64,000 bases of DNA from Cryptomeria japonica (taxonomy: Eukaryota > Streptophyta > Pinopsida > Cupressales > Cupressaceae): the NCBI RefSeq assembly GCF_030272615.1, contig NW_026729299.1, forward strand, positions 46,730 through 110,729, in the 5' to 3' direction. Position 1 is the first letter of the stretch. Each line of letters begins with the position of its first letter. This document shows positions 10,848 to 20,962 of the stretch, in pieces. The position numbers and the translations under genes are program-made. A model generated the notes under the pieces. It searched no databases. It was not told the origin of the DNA and saw nothing but the letters and a program-made list of their open reading frames with translations.

Positions 10848-11684
10848 ATGGCTTCTTATATTAGGTCTGAAGATAGGTTGGAAGGTCACACAAATTTCTC
10901 TTCTTGGAAGGTCAAGATAATGATGGCATTGAATGATCTTGCTGCATATGTTAGCAAGAATGCTAAGGAACCTGAGGGTGCAAGTGAGAAAGAAGATTGG
11001 AAGAAGAAGGACTTCCAAGCTCAAAGGATAATAATAAACTCCGTCAAAAACCATTTGCTGCCATCCATCTCCATGACGAAGTCCTCTAGGGAGATGTTCT
11101 CTACATTGGAAAAGATGTACGAAGTCAAAAATACCAGCTACATCCTTGCCTTAAGGAATCAACTCTCCTACATCAAATTAGAGAAAGAAGAACTTGTTGC
11201 TGCTTACTTCATGAGAATCTCTGAGCTGAGAGATCAACTTGCCACCATTGGGAAGAGTGTTGAAGACAATGACTTATCTATGACTACCCTAAATGGTTTT
11301 CCTCCCTCTTTGGAACCATTTGTTCAAGGAATCTGTGCCAGAGTTGAGCTTCCTAAGTTTGATCAAGTAATGGGAGATTGCATTCAAGAAGAGTCTCGGT
11401 TGGCTGCGAAAGGAAAAATTAAGAACCCTTATGATGAGCAACATGTCCTCTTGGCTAAGAAGGAAGACATCCATTGGAAGAAGAATGTTTTCAAGATAAA
11501 TAGAGATTTCAGCTCTCCTACCCCTCCTTCAAAGAAAAGACCAAGAGACTTATCCCACATCCGATGCTTCCGATGCAACAAGCGTGGCCACTTTGCAAGG
11601 GACTATCAAATTCAGGATGAGCAAGAAGATGCAAACATAAATGACGTATCAAATCCTCACAATCGTGAAGATTTCCTCCTTTGA
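10848..11684 (+). CDS. Copia-type Gag polyprotein (TR-GAG)
   Basis: Complete ORF of 278 residues from the Met at 10848; an in-frame Met at 10809 would add 13 residues, but related gags start near Met-Ala-Ser before the EDRLEG motif. The N-terminal block SEDRLEGHTNFSSWK, the middle LRDQLATIG and LNGFPPSLEPFVQ, and the CIQEESRL segment mark a plant Copia Gag (UBN2 type), which forms virus-like particles around element RNA in the cytoplasm. Near residues 240-253 lies the zinc knuckle CFRCNKRGHFARDY: the first three ligands (Cys, Cys, His) are present but the final Cys is Tyr (TAT 11604-11606, one base from TGT). RNA packaging may be impaired, although the ORF is otherwise undamaged. Confidence 0.85.
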   Translation: MASYIRSEDRLEGHTNFSSWKVKIMMALNDLAAYVSKNAKEPEGASEKEDWKKKDFQAQRIIINSVKNHLLPSISMTKSSREMFSTLEKMYEVKNTSYILALRNQLSYIKLEKEELVAAYFMRISELRDQLATIGKSVEDNDLSMTTLNGFPPSLEPFVQGICARVELPKFDQVMGDCIQEESRLAAKGKIKNPYDEQHVLLAKKEDIHWKKNVFKINRDFSSPTPPSKKRPRDLSHIRCFRCNKRGHFARDYQIQDEQEDANINDVSNPHNREDFLL

Positions 11685-11992
11685 TCTATTGGTTTGTTGA
11701 TCCATCTTTAAGTTAAATTTTGTTTTAGATTTAAGTTTGGTTCCAACTTTAAGTCATAAATTTTTTGTGGATTTATCTTCTAGATAGGGTTTTAGAGGGA
11801 GTCCCATGACATCTTTAAAATACTCTTTATCTCAGTAAAATCTTATTGTTGGTTTCTAATCATTGTGATCTATTGCTCTAATGATGGAATTGATAAATGT
11901 GTTACTTGATTATTACAAATGTTTTCCTTTATTCTATGTTGAAACTAACAAGTGTTCTGGTTATATTCTATAATACACTGGGTGTATCATCT

Positions 11993-12205
11993 ACCCTCTG
12001 CGGAGTGCAAGGTGAGTCCTTCCTCTGCGGAGTGCAAGGTGGCAGTTCTCTCTCGCCCTCTGCGGAGTGCAAGGTGAGTCCACCCTCTGCGAAGTGCAAG
12101 GTGGCAGTTCTTTCCACCCTCTGCGGAGTGCAAGGTGGCAGTTATTTCTCACCCTCTATGGAGTGCAAGGTGAGTTCACCCTCTACGGTGTGCAAGGTGA
12201 CAGGT
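11993..12205 (+). repeat. Minisatellite downstream of TR-GAG gag
   Basis: Seven imperfect units of a motif CTCTGCGGAGTGCAAGGTG separated by GAGTCC- or GCAGTT-like spacers of variable length. Diverged single units follow near 12233, 12329 and 12411. The same motif occurs twice, on the minus strand, just after the pol end of Copia 2 (15575-15632). Confidence 0.9.
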
Positions 12206-12602
12206 TGTTCTTCTCAGTAAAAAAACATATGTATCCTTTGCGGTTGTGCATGATTTATGTTGTATAGTTATATATATCTTTGAGTATTAATTATTGTAGG
12301 TGTGCGTATGGAAAGGTCTCTGTCATCCTCTACGGATGTGCATGATGAAAGATCATGGTGTTACATGCAGGTCCCCAGGAAAGTGTGAAGTTATGAAGTG
12401 TTGGCTTCATCCTTTGCAGGCATTGCAAGAGAAGATCATGTAAAGGTTCATTGTAATGTAATTGTGTGATCAAATCACAAATTGTATATTGATTGTACTA
12501 TTAGGGCTGGGCCCTAATCTTAAACATTGTAATTATTCATGCCATGGGATTCTCCATGTGAATTTGGTTATGTATTTATTTTCCTCCCTAGTTAAGAGGG
12601 AG

Positions 12603-13432
12603 TGTTAGTCTATTGTAACTTAGTGAGGAAAATAAATAAGGATTCGAATCCTTATAGGGCTAGGCCCTTCTTCTTGATGTAATGTGGAAACTCAACTGGG
12701 TCCTATTCCCATGTAGCATGTGACCCTTAAATAGGGCAGAACAATTAAGGTAACGTGTGAAGGTTAAATATAAAATATGGGTGCCAAAATATGGGGCCGA
12801 CCCCAAAGGTAAACTTGCACGTTAGAACTCATATATAACAAAGTCATTTGCTATTCAATACACACACAAACAACGAAAAAGGATATATGCTTTAAAGGTG
12901 TGAAAGTTGTTACTGAACTTGGCGAATCTGTTCAAGGAGATTATAGCGAATTTGTTCAAGATCATAGCGAATATTGTTGCTGCTGATAGCAAGTCCTTCA
13001 AGGTGCAGATATGATACTTTGTTTCTGTTGATAGCAAGTTCTTCAAGGTGCAGATTTGATATAGACCCGAAGCAAATATATTCACTTGAAAGGGCAGACT
13101 TATTCCCTGTGGAAGTAAGAACCTAGTGCAAACCTGTTCATGATAAAGAAGCAGATCAGATTTATGCAAGTGTGCAGAATATAGATCTCAGATTTGAGTT
13201 GCAACTAAGTACACATTGTTACCTTTTGGAATTGAATGCATAATCAAACCTATGGGCCTTTATTGCTGGGTTTTTCCTCTTAGGAGGTTTTCCTAGGGTA
13301 TTTGCGTGTCGTGTTTCATTATTGTTCATCTTTATGTTTATGCCTAATTCTGAAAGTCACTAAACTAAACAACAAATCAATTAAGATTCAGTTTATGAGT
13401 TTTCCATTAAATCTGAAAGTCTAATTTTAACA
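12603..13432 (+). repeat. 3' LTR of TR-GAG (830 bp)
   Basis: Starts TGTTAG directly after the purine tract AAGAGGGAG and ends in TTTTAACA. It matches the 5' LTR remnant closely over its last 570 bases. The copy 1/copy 2 difference T12624/A44808 is in its first bases. Confidence 0.88.
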
Positions 13433-13611
13433 TAAAAGGCTGCCACTGGACGAACATGTGGACTCTGTAGACTTCATAGGAGTACAACTTCAGAGGAGAC
13501 TTGATAATAAAAAAGAAGAAGAAGAAAAACATAGGAAAGAAGAAAGCTTATATGTGTTCACTAGACTAGCACTGATACTGGGAAAAACAAGAAGAAATCC
13601 CTGGTGAAAGA
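13433..13611 (+). other. Orphan open fragment between two LTR elements
   Basis: Sandwiched exactly between the TR-GAG 3' LTR end and the Copia 2 LTR end, this bit belongs to neither. One plus frame is open for about 55 codons up to TGA near 13606, reading RRLDNKKEEEEKHRKEE then LYVFTRLA. The charged stretch followed by a short beta-like strand resembles a segment of plant UBP12/13-type ubiquitin carboxyl-terminal hydrolases. This is a weak memory-based likeness; it may simply be the former target DNA or another transposon scrap. Confidence 0.3.
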
Positions 13612-14348
13612 TGTTAATTTAAGCAATTAGATTATAATCAAACTGTGAATAAATAATAACAACAATAAAGCACAAGACAAAAGACACCAATACCCTGAGA
13701 AAACCTCCCTCTTGGAGGTGAAAAACCCAACCTTAAATATAATATGGCAAACTTATCTTAGATTACAATATGGCAAACTTATCTCAGATTGCTGTTCAAA
13801 CAACAAGTTAGCGGAGCAATGAAGGATGCAGCTCTAATCAACAACAAATGACTAAAGGAGATCAACAATAGTTGTCTGAGATAGGCTGGAGCAAAATCGC
13901 ACAAGGAGAGCCTTCAACTTCGCCTATCAATACCTTTAAGTAATTTCACACAAGTAAGGAGAGTTCACTGATATAGAAGAGCAAATTATATCCGTGGTAT
14001 ATGATTGTAGAATGACTTCATTTGTTGATAGTTTTATATCAACCTTTTGGCGCCAATTACCACTAAGTCGGTTTGCATGTTTATCTAAATTATATTGCAT
14101 TGTCATAATACATTCCTCACGTTACATTTGGGTCCAACCCAATAATTATATTTAATTACCTTCCATGCTACCTCACGTTACACATTTGGGTCTAGCCCAA
14201 TAATCACATTTGATTACTTTGCACATTAGATGCTTGGGTCCATCTTAATAATGCATTTACATGAGAGATAATACATATGAATTTTAATTGTCATTGACAA
14301 CATTAAAATTCAATAATCAGGTATCCGAGCTAGCTATTATTTTCAACA
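13612..14348 (-). repeat. 3' LTR of Copia element 2 (737 bp)
   Basis: Minus-strand start TGTTGAAAATAATAGC lies next to the purine tract (14349-14358, TAAGAGGGAG on the minus strand); the end is AATTAACA. It pairs with 18799-19494. The copy 1/copy 2 difference C13778/A45962 lies here. It contains the ACCTCC-CTCTT-GGAGGT hairpin near 13706. Confidence 0.88.
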
Positions 14349-14358
14349 CTCCCTCTTA

Positions 14359-15651
14359 GCTAGGGAGGAATTCTGCCACTTGTCATGATCCATTCATGAC
14401 TTTCATCTTGCATTGCCTGCAAGAATGAATATATAAGCTCCATAGAGTAAAAGAGGGTATTTACATCATTTAAAGACCATTTATCCATTATATACCCATA
14501 AAATAGCCTTAAAATACCTCTAATATGCCTAAACAACTTGTAAAGTGACAATTAATTACATAAACTAAGGCAATTTCGGTATTTGGAATTATTTTTATTT
14601 AAAAGGGGGGTGTCTTTTCACCCAAAGGGGTATGAAAACCATTCAATCACATATATATGTGCGATGTAAAATGTAAAGAGAGGGGGAGGAGAGATACTTG
14701 AGATGGAGGCAATTTTGTACTTTTAAACTTTTTATCAAAAATAACCAGTTGCATTTTCTTTCTCATATGTGTTGAGAGTTAACATATTTTCAGTAGGCAG
14801 TTGTTCTACGATATTATCTCGAAGAAGATAAGGTTGCTTGTGTCTTCTTAGTGAAGTTTATGTTCTTATCGTTATAAGTTTGAATAAAAGACTTACTTGT
14901 GAATTGTAATTGTTCCTGGTAATTCTTCCTTGAATGGTCTCTTAAAGTAAGGGTTAAATTCATTCAAGCAAATTATAGAATAAAACAGTTAACGAATCTT
15001 TTTGAGGGAAAGTAACTGACAGATTTACCAAAGGGGTAGATTTGAAAATTGTCTCATAGAAGCATACATGAAGTCCTAGTGAAATATAAGACTCTGTAGC
15101 CTAAATAAGAGGAAATACACTGCTCATTTGTAAACAAACCCTTTAACCATAACAATTACCCTTTACTTTTAAGCATTAGGATTAGTAGAGTAGGTATAGT
15201 AGGTAATTTAGCCAAAGTGTAACATATATACTTTTGTAAGATACATAGATCAATACACACATCTCAAATAAGCCTGTTTAAGAAACTTATGCCATTCTAA
15301 GACTGGGAGATATCAGATTAAGACACTAAATCTTCTATAAAAAGCACTAGTTGAAGGAACAACTAGTGAGTAGGAATACCCTCCTAGGTCCCGCAGAGCC
15401 TAAAGTGAGAGAGTTAGTAACCAAATAGGTTCGCTCTATAAGTTGGCCAAGTCAATTGGAGGGTTTGATCATAGGAGTTGACATTTCCTTAGAACCTATC
15501 CAATCTACTGATTTGAGACCCAACAGGGTGGAAGAGGTCTTACACCTCAACCTTCTCCTAGGGAAGGATACAATGTCACCTTGCATTGCCCGCAGAGGGT
15601 GACTCCACCTTGCATTACTCGCAGAGGGTGGAGGATGCAAACTAAATGGCA
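14359..15651 (-). other. Noncoding 3' region of Copia element 2
   Basis: Between the pol stop and the PPT there is no long ORF. Next to the pol end (15575-15632) are two minus-strand units of the motif that forms the TR-GAG minisatellite, and close to the PPT (about 14380-14425) is a TTGCAGGCAATGCAAG-like element resembling TR-GAG near 12415. The rest is AT-rich without recognisable content. Confidence 0.6.
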
Positions 15652-16655
15652 TCACTGATACTGAGACTCCCTCTCAATCAATGTTGTGTTCTCCACAATT
15701 CCAAGCTTCTCTCTGAAGTACTCAAACTTCACTCGAGCTAGAGGCTTGGTGAAAACATATGAAACCTATTCATCAGTGCTGATATATTTCAGCTGGATGG
15801 CACCTCTTTGTGCCATATCAAGAACATAGTGATAGTGAGTTTCCACATGTTTTGACCTGTCATGCAACACACGATCATTAGACATTTTAATACAACTCTG
15901 ATTATCACAATAAATAATAGTGAATTCCCAAGGTTGTCCAAACAACCCAACAATTAGCTTGCGAAGCCAAACTGCTTCTCTAGTTGCCACACTTGAAGCA
16001 ATGTATTCAGCTTCTGCAGTACTTAATGCAACTGAGGACTGTTTCCTACTGGCCCAAGAGATCATAGCGGAACCCAAGCTGAAATAGATTCCTGAAGTGC
16101 TTTTCCTGTCAGTAACACTTCCAGCCCAATCAAAATCAGAGTAGCCTTCCAAATTGATTACTGTGTTGATTGGATACGTCAGTCCATAGCCAACTGTTCC
16201 ACGCAAGTATCTCAGGATGTGCTTGGCTGCCACCAAGTGAACATTCTTTGGCTGATTCATGAATTGGCTAAGTGCACTCATTGCATAGCAAATATTTGGT
16301 CTAGTGTTGACTAGATACATCAAGGATCCAATCAACTGCCTGTACTCTGAAGGATCTGCAAAATCAGAGTTAGTTGCAAAAATACTCAACTTCTTCAAGT
16401 TAGTTTCCATAACAGTAGACATAGGTTTACAATCCATCATACCAAATCTTTTCAAAATATCAATAGCATATTTACCTTGACTTAGAATAATTTCATTAGG
16501 TCTTTGCCACACTTCTAACCCTAGAAAGTAATGCATTATACCTAGATCCTTCATTTCAAATTCAGTAGTTAATTTTTTCTTACACCTAATGATGAGATTA
16601 TCTTCACCAGTTAGAAATAAATCATCCACATATAGAACGAGAATTAGCATTTCAC
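15652..16655 (-). pseudogene. Copia 2 Pol: RT C-terminal half and RNase H
   Basis: The frame opens just before the catalytic LVLYVDDLFLTG box and runs through the RT thumb (FEMKDLGIMHYFLGLEV), LRYLRGTVGYGL and the RNase H motifs DFDWAGSVTDRKSTSG, STAEAEYIA and DNQSC to YISTDE, where TAG (15766-15768) interrupts the usual VADVFTKPL-like end. The frame then continues as VSYVFTKPLARVKFEYFREKLGIVE to TGA at 15652. The RT fingers and first catalytic Asp are deleted; the sequence jumps from integrase into the YVDD box. Confidence 0.9.
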
Positions 16656-17450
16656 CATTAAATACTTTAAAGACTCTAACTTAATACTCTTTTCCTTTGG
16701 CACATGAACATATACAGGACTTCTAAAGATCTTTAGGTGGCTGATATCTGGTTTGACTCCAGTGAAAGCTTCCTCGGGAGTTGTGTTCTTTAGGACACGA
16801 TGAGGGCATCTATTCTGAATGTACACTGCAGTCTTGGATACTTCAGCCCATAAGGAGGTTTGCAGGTCTTGATCGTGAATCATAGCTTTGGCAACTTCAA
16901 CAATGGCTCTATTCTTTTGTTCAACTACACCATTTTGCTGAGGATTGTAGGGAACGTAGAACTCCCTCTTAATTCCTATTTCTACACAAAAGTCATTGAA
17001 GCCACTTGAGGTGTATTAACCTCCATTGTCAGATCTTAACACTTTAATCCTTTCACCATACATATTTTCAGCTAGAGCTTTAAATTCTTTGAACCTACTT
17101 AACACTTCATTAGATTCTTTAAATTTTAGAAAGTAAATCCAAGTCTTTCTAGAGAAATCATCAATAAATGTAACATAGTATAGAAATCTGCTAGGTGAAG
17201 GAACAAACACGGGTCCACATAGATTAGAATGAACAAGTGCTAATTTTTCCTTAGCTCTACTTTCACTTTTATGAAATGGACTTTTAGTGTTCTTACCTAA
17301 TGCACAATCTTTGCAAGCATCATCATGAGATTGATTAAGTTTAGGTATACCTTTAACCATCTTTTCAAGTGAAGGAAGTGCCTGATAGTGAAGATGACCG
17401 AGCCTTCTATGCCATAGTTCGCAAGATTCAAGGGCTTCATGAATGAGTGC
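16656..17450 (-). pseudogene. Copia 2 Pol: GAG-pre-integrase and integrase
   Basis: Continues the gag-PR frame after its TGA. The zinc-binding HHCC region is visible (LWHRRLGHLH, then CKDC), followed by the core with TFIDDFSRKTW (first Asp) and LRSDNGG (second Asp). Directly after DNGG the normal Glu codon is TAA (17016-17018). Reading on in the same frame gives YTSSGF, then NPQQNGVVEQKNR, which carries the third catalytic Glu. It ends near 16655 at the deletion junction with RT. Confidence 0.88.
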
Positions 17451-18715
17451 TCAAATGGGGTTAGCTGAAAGCTTATACAAACTATCATATCTATTTCCAA
17501 TAACATGAGAATATTTAATACTATATTTCTTAGGCCATGCAAGTACTTTACCCTCAAAAAATGCTATTTGATAACCTTTATCTTCTAGGGCAGAAATAGA
17601 AATTAAATTCCTCTTAATTCCAGGGACAAATACAATATCACTAAGATGTAAGGACATGCCAGATTCTAAATTTAAAGAAGTGCTACCAAAACCTCTTACC
17701 GAATACTGAGCATCATCACCAATTACCACATGAAGATTGGACTCTTTCTCCATCAAGTCTGAGAGATGCTCCCGATATCCCGTGATGTGTTTAGATGCAC
17801 CACTGTCTATCAACCAAGTGTTACTATCGATTGGCACATTGCTAGACAAGGCATAAATGAAGAGATAGTCTTCATTATCCTCTGATTTTGCAACTTCATT
17901 TAGGTTGGCCCCCTTTTGCATGGGCGGATTCTGACATTCTTTGGCATAATGTCCAAACTTGTCGCATATGAAGCAACAGACACGTGAAAGATCCCTTTGG
18001 CTTCTTCCTTGAATCGAAAGTAGGAGGTCTGAAATCTCTAGATCTCTTTTGAAGTTGTTCTTCTTCCAATGGTCTCCCTTTCTTCGAACATGTTGAGATG
18101 CAAGCACATGTTGATCTCCTCCAGGAGAGCCTTTATGCATTTCTCTGGTAGCAAGGCGTGACTCCTCTTGAATGCAATCTGATCGAAGGTGATCGAAGGA
18201 AGGGAATTCAACTCTTCCACTTATGCTTTGAATGAAAGGATCCCAAGAGTCAGGAAGACCATTCAAACAATCATGACAATATCCTTGTCCACAACTTCGC
18301 TTCCAATGGCGCTGAGTTGGTCCTTCAATTCTGAAATCTTCATGAAGAAGGACATGACTGAATCTCCTTTGCACATTTTGACTTGAAGAAGTTGCTGCCT
18401 CAATGTAAGTGTCCAGTTCATGTTGTTGATCTCATTTATCCCTTCTAGATATTTAAACATCTCTCGATTTGTCTTCAATTTGGAGATGACTGGAACAAGA
18501 TGATCCTTCATAGAATCAATAAGGAACTTCTTTGCTTTGAGAGCATTCTTCTTGAATTGCTTTAGCTCTTCCGGATCCGAAGGTTCAGTCAGATCCATGT
18601 CTTCCACAAACTGTAATAGCTCTAATTCTTCAAGAGCAAGGAGGACACAAACCTTCCATGATGTAAAATTGAGGGCACCTTCAAGTCTATCCTCTACTTT
18701 CAGACCTGTAACCAT
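17451..18715 (-). pseudogene. Copia 2 Gag and protease
   Basis: Starts at the Met at 18715 with VEDRLEGALNFTSWK, close to the TR-GAG Gag N-terminus. A frameshift near 18270 separates the first 150 residues from the rest (LNGLPDSWDPFIQ, CIQEESRL). The zinc knuckle CFICDKFGHYAKEC is complete, unlike that of TR-GAG. The aspartic protease site WLIDSGASKHIT follows near 17800. The reading stops at TGA 17451-17453, apparently a CGA to TGA change, since the frame continues into integrase. Confidence 0.9.
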
Positions 18716-18786
18716 CTTGCAAAACTAAACCATCAAACTGAAAGTGAAGGACAACTAATAATTTGATTATTTTGAATGAACCTAAA

Positions 18787-18798
18787 GCTCTGATACCA
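18787..18798 (-). other. Primer binding site of Copia element 2
   Basis: Minus strand TGGTATCAGAGC, next to the AACA end of the 5' LTR; initiator tRNA-Met type. Confidence 0.9.
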
Positions 18799-19494
18799 TG
18801 TTAATTTTAAGCAATCAGATGTTAATTTAAGCAATTAGATTATAATTAAACTATGAATAAACAATAACAACAATAAAGCACATGACAAAAAACACCAATA
18901 CCCTGGGAAAAACTCCCTCTTGGAGGTGAAAAACCCAACCTTAAATATAATATGTATTGTCTCAAATGTAGGCAATTACAATATGGCGAACTTATCTCAG
19001 ATTGCTTTCCAAACAACAAGTTAGCGGAGCAATGATGGATGCAACTCTAATCAACAACATATGACTAAAGGAGATCAACAACAGATGTCTGAGATAGGCT
19101 GGAGCAGAATCACATAGGGAGAGCCTTCAAGTTCGCACAAGGAGAGCCTTCAACTTCGCCTATCAATATCCTTAAGTAATTTCACACAAGGAGAGTTGGC
19201 TGATATAGAAGAGGAAATTATATCCGTGGTATATGATTGTAGAATGACTCGATTTGTTGATAGTTTTATGTCAACCATTTGGCCCCAATTACCACTAAGT
19301 CGGCTTGCATGTTTATCTAAATTATATTACATTGTCATAATACATTCCTCACGTTACATTTGGGTCTAGCTCAATAATTATATTTAATTTCCTTCCATGC
19401 TACCTCACGTTACACATTTGGGTCTAGCCCAATAATCACATTTGATTGCTTTGCTTGTTACATGCTTGGGTCCATCTTAATAATGCATTTACAC
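18799..19494 (-). repeat. 5' LTR of Copia element 2, truncated
   Basis: Pairs with 13612-14348 but lacks about 110 bases at its start (the TGTTGA end) and stops at CATTTACA near 19494, where another LTR remnant begins. At the PBS side it has a 22-base tandem doubling (18799-18842) of the terminal TGTTAATTTTAAGCAATC segment that the 3' LTR lacks. It also carries an extra partial GGAGAGCCTTCAA repeat. Confidence 0.85.
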
Positions 19495-19939
19495 AGTGAT
19501 CAACGAATTATATTCCTATCAGCAACAACCTTCTCCTAAGGTCAGCGGACATCATTCCACAGTCAACGAAGATATACTTAAGGACAGTGAAGATACTGTC
19601 AAGAACAACAAAGTCATCCCTAATGACAACGACTTCATTCTAGGGTCAACAAACTTGAAAGACACAGAATATTCTCCTTGATTTGCAAGTTGTGTTCCAG
19701 ATAAGTTCTTATTGTGTTATTCTACTATGCTTACCCTGCTGTTCTGAATACTTCAAGTGTTGAAGTATAGTTGTAAAGTCTCATACTGATTTGTCTAATA
19801 AAGATCTGGATTTAGTTGCTAGGTTTTTCATCTCCAAGAGGGAGGTGTTTTTTAGGGTATTTTGGTGTTCTTTGTGTTCAAGGATTTGATTCTCTAATTT
19901 TGCTATCTATATTTATCAGTCTGATCCTAAAATTTAACA
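19495..19939 (+). repeat. Copia-type LTR remnant
   Basis: The plus-strand region near 19820-19880 (AGGTTTTTCATCTCC, AAGAGGGAGGTG, AGGGTATTTTGGTG) resembles the R/U5 part of the other Copia LTRs here, and the segment ends in TTTAACA at 19939, as an LTR would. No primer site or Copia coding sequence follows, so it is a truncated or solo LTR. Confidence 0.5.
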
Positions 19940-20802
19940 AAGAAGGATTCAATGACTATTATAGCCTAGAAGAAGCTAAGGAAGCCAATAAATTGACATT
20001 GTTCCAATTGGATAAGAAGCATCATGATAAGGTAATAGAATAGGCAAAGCAATCCATTTAGCAATAGATATAGGAAGACGTGGCATGTTTTACTAAACAA
20101 GATGTTAGGATATTAAAGGATCAGGCTGCCATGGCTAGAGAGAAAGATTTGGTAGTTAAGTTAAAGTAGCCATATGTGAATAAACTTTCAGAGGACTAGA
20201 ATTAGAAGGATGGTCCCTTACTTATACATGTCCAATTAAATGATCATAAGGTTAAGTATGTAATGATTTATCTTGGAGTGGACCTCAATATCATACCCTC
20301 TGCAACATGGGAAAAATTAGGCAGATTGAAACTAGTTAAAACACCCATGAATGTTTGTTTAGCTAATGGCTTTGGAATGAAAACTTTAGGCACATGGAAG
20401 AATGTAGAGGTTAATATCAAAGGAATCAAACAATGTGTTGACTTTGAGGTGGTGGAACCTTTTAACACATTCCAGGCTCTACTAGGCCTGAGATTGTTTG
20501 TAAAATCAAATGGTATTGTAGACTGCCAAAAAGAGGATATCTCATAATTTGTTGATGACACCATAATAATTAGAATCCCTTTAGCTAACCTGGAGGATAC
20601 AAGCTATATTGAGGAAATCGCGCAAGACTAGGCTAGAGAGTATGTTAAGAATCTCTATACTAACTCTAGCCTTTTGGATGAACAAGAGGAGGAAAATTTG
20701 AATATTGAAGGAGAATTGGAGCTCAAGAGCGAAATTGATAGCATTGATAGTGATGAAATATTAGAAGCATGTATGCAATGCAAACCTGAAGTCACTTCCT
20801 AG
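19940..20802 (+). pseudogene. Ty3/Gypsy-type polyprotein fragment with protease region
   Basis: A frame interrupted by several stops (for example 20041-20043 and 20545-20547). The best part, 20263-20547, reads YLGVDLNIIPSATWEKLG, then NVEVNIKG, then FQALLGLRLF, the layout of retropepsin-like proteases of plant Gypsy elements; the catalytic Asp-Ser/Thr-Gly appears as Gly-Val-Asp. After it comes an acidic linker ending at 20802. RT and integrase are absent. It is a decayed remnant. Confidence 0.65.
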
Positions 20803-20962
20803 AGAGTCTATAGATTTCAGAGAGCATTCTTAATTTAAACTAGACCAAACTCAAGGCATAGAAGAAACTAGAAGAAGGTCAAAATTATATTAAAACAAAG
20901 AAGCATATACAAATAAACTAAATCCCAACACACAAGACTGTGGTGATTTTAGGTGACTATAA
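20803..20962. other. Short spacer; nothing recognised
   Basis: No gene or repeat seen between the Gypsy fragment and the next LTR. Confidence 0.4.

Larger units (their letters stand above)
10203..13432 (+). mobile_element. Gag-only non-autonomous Copia-type element (TR-GAG)
   Basis: The plus-strand order is truncated 5' LTR (10203-10764), primer binding site (10765-10777), one gag ORF (10848-11684), a 0.9-kb noncoding stretch with a minisatellite, PPT AAGAGGGAG (12594-12602), and complete 3' LTR (12603-13432). There is no trace of protease, integrase or RT. Non-autonomous elements with LTRs and gag only are known in plants as TR-GAG. A Copia partner would have to supply Pol; Copia 2 at 13612-19494 has a very similar gag start, the same PPT and a shared noncoding motif. 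Confidence 0.8.
13612..19494 (-). mobile_element. Ty1/Copia element 2, degenerate
   Basis: On the minus strand the order is 5' LTR (19494-18799, start lost), primer binding site (18798-18787), gag, protease, integrase, RT-RNase H, a 1.3-kb noncoding stretch, PPT (14358-14349) and 3' LTR (14348-13612). Coding damage: a frameshift in gag near 18270, TGA at 17451-17453, TAA at 17016-17018, a deletion removing the end of integrase and the front half of RT near 16655, and TAG at 15766-15768. The gene order PR-IN-RT-RH is diagnostic for Copia. Confidence 0.9.

Noticed and set aside
11993-12205. CRISPR-like array
   Set aside because: Units are imperfect, spacers are short repeats of each other and the setting is a plant retrotransposon.
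11897-12267. Cys-rich ORFs (107 and 66 codons) after gag
   Set aside because: They are translations of the minisatellite units in two frames, and the repeated Cys-Gly-Val-Gln-Gly pattern follows from the DNA repeat.
19940-20802. Host aspartic protease gene
   Set aside because: Several in-frame stops, a motif order like Gypsy protease and linker, and transposon neighbours on both sides.
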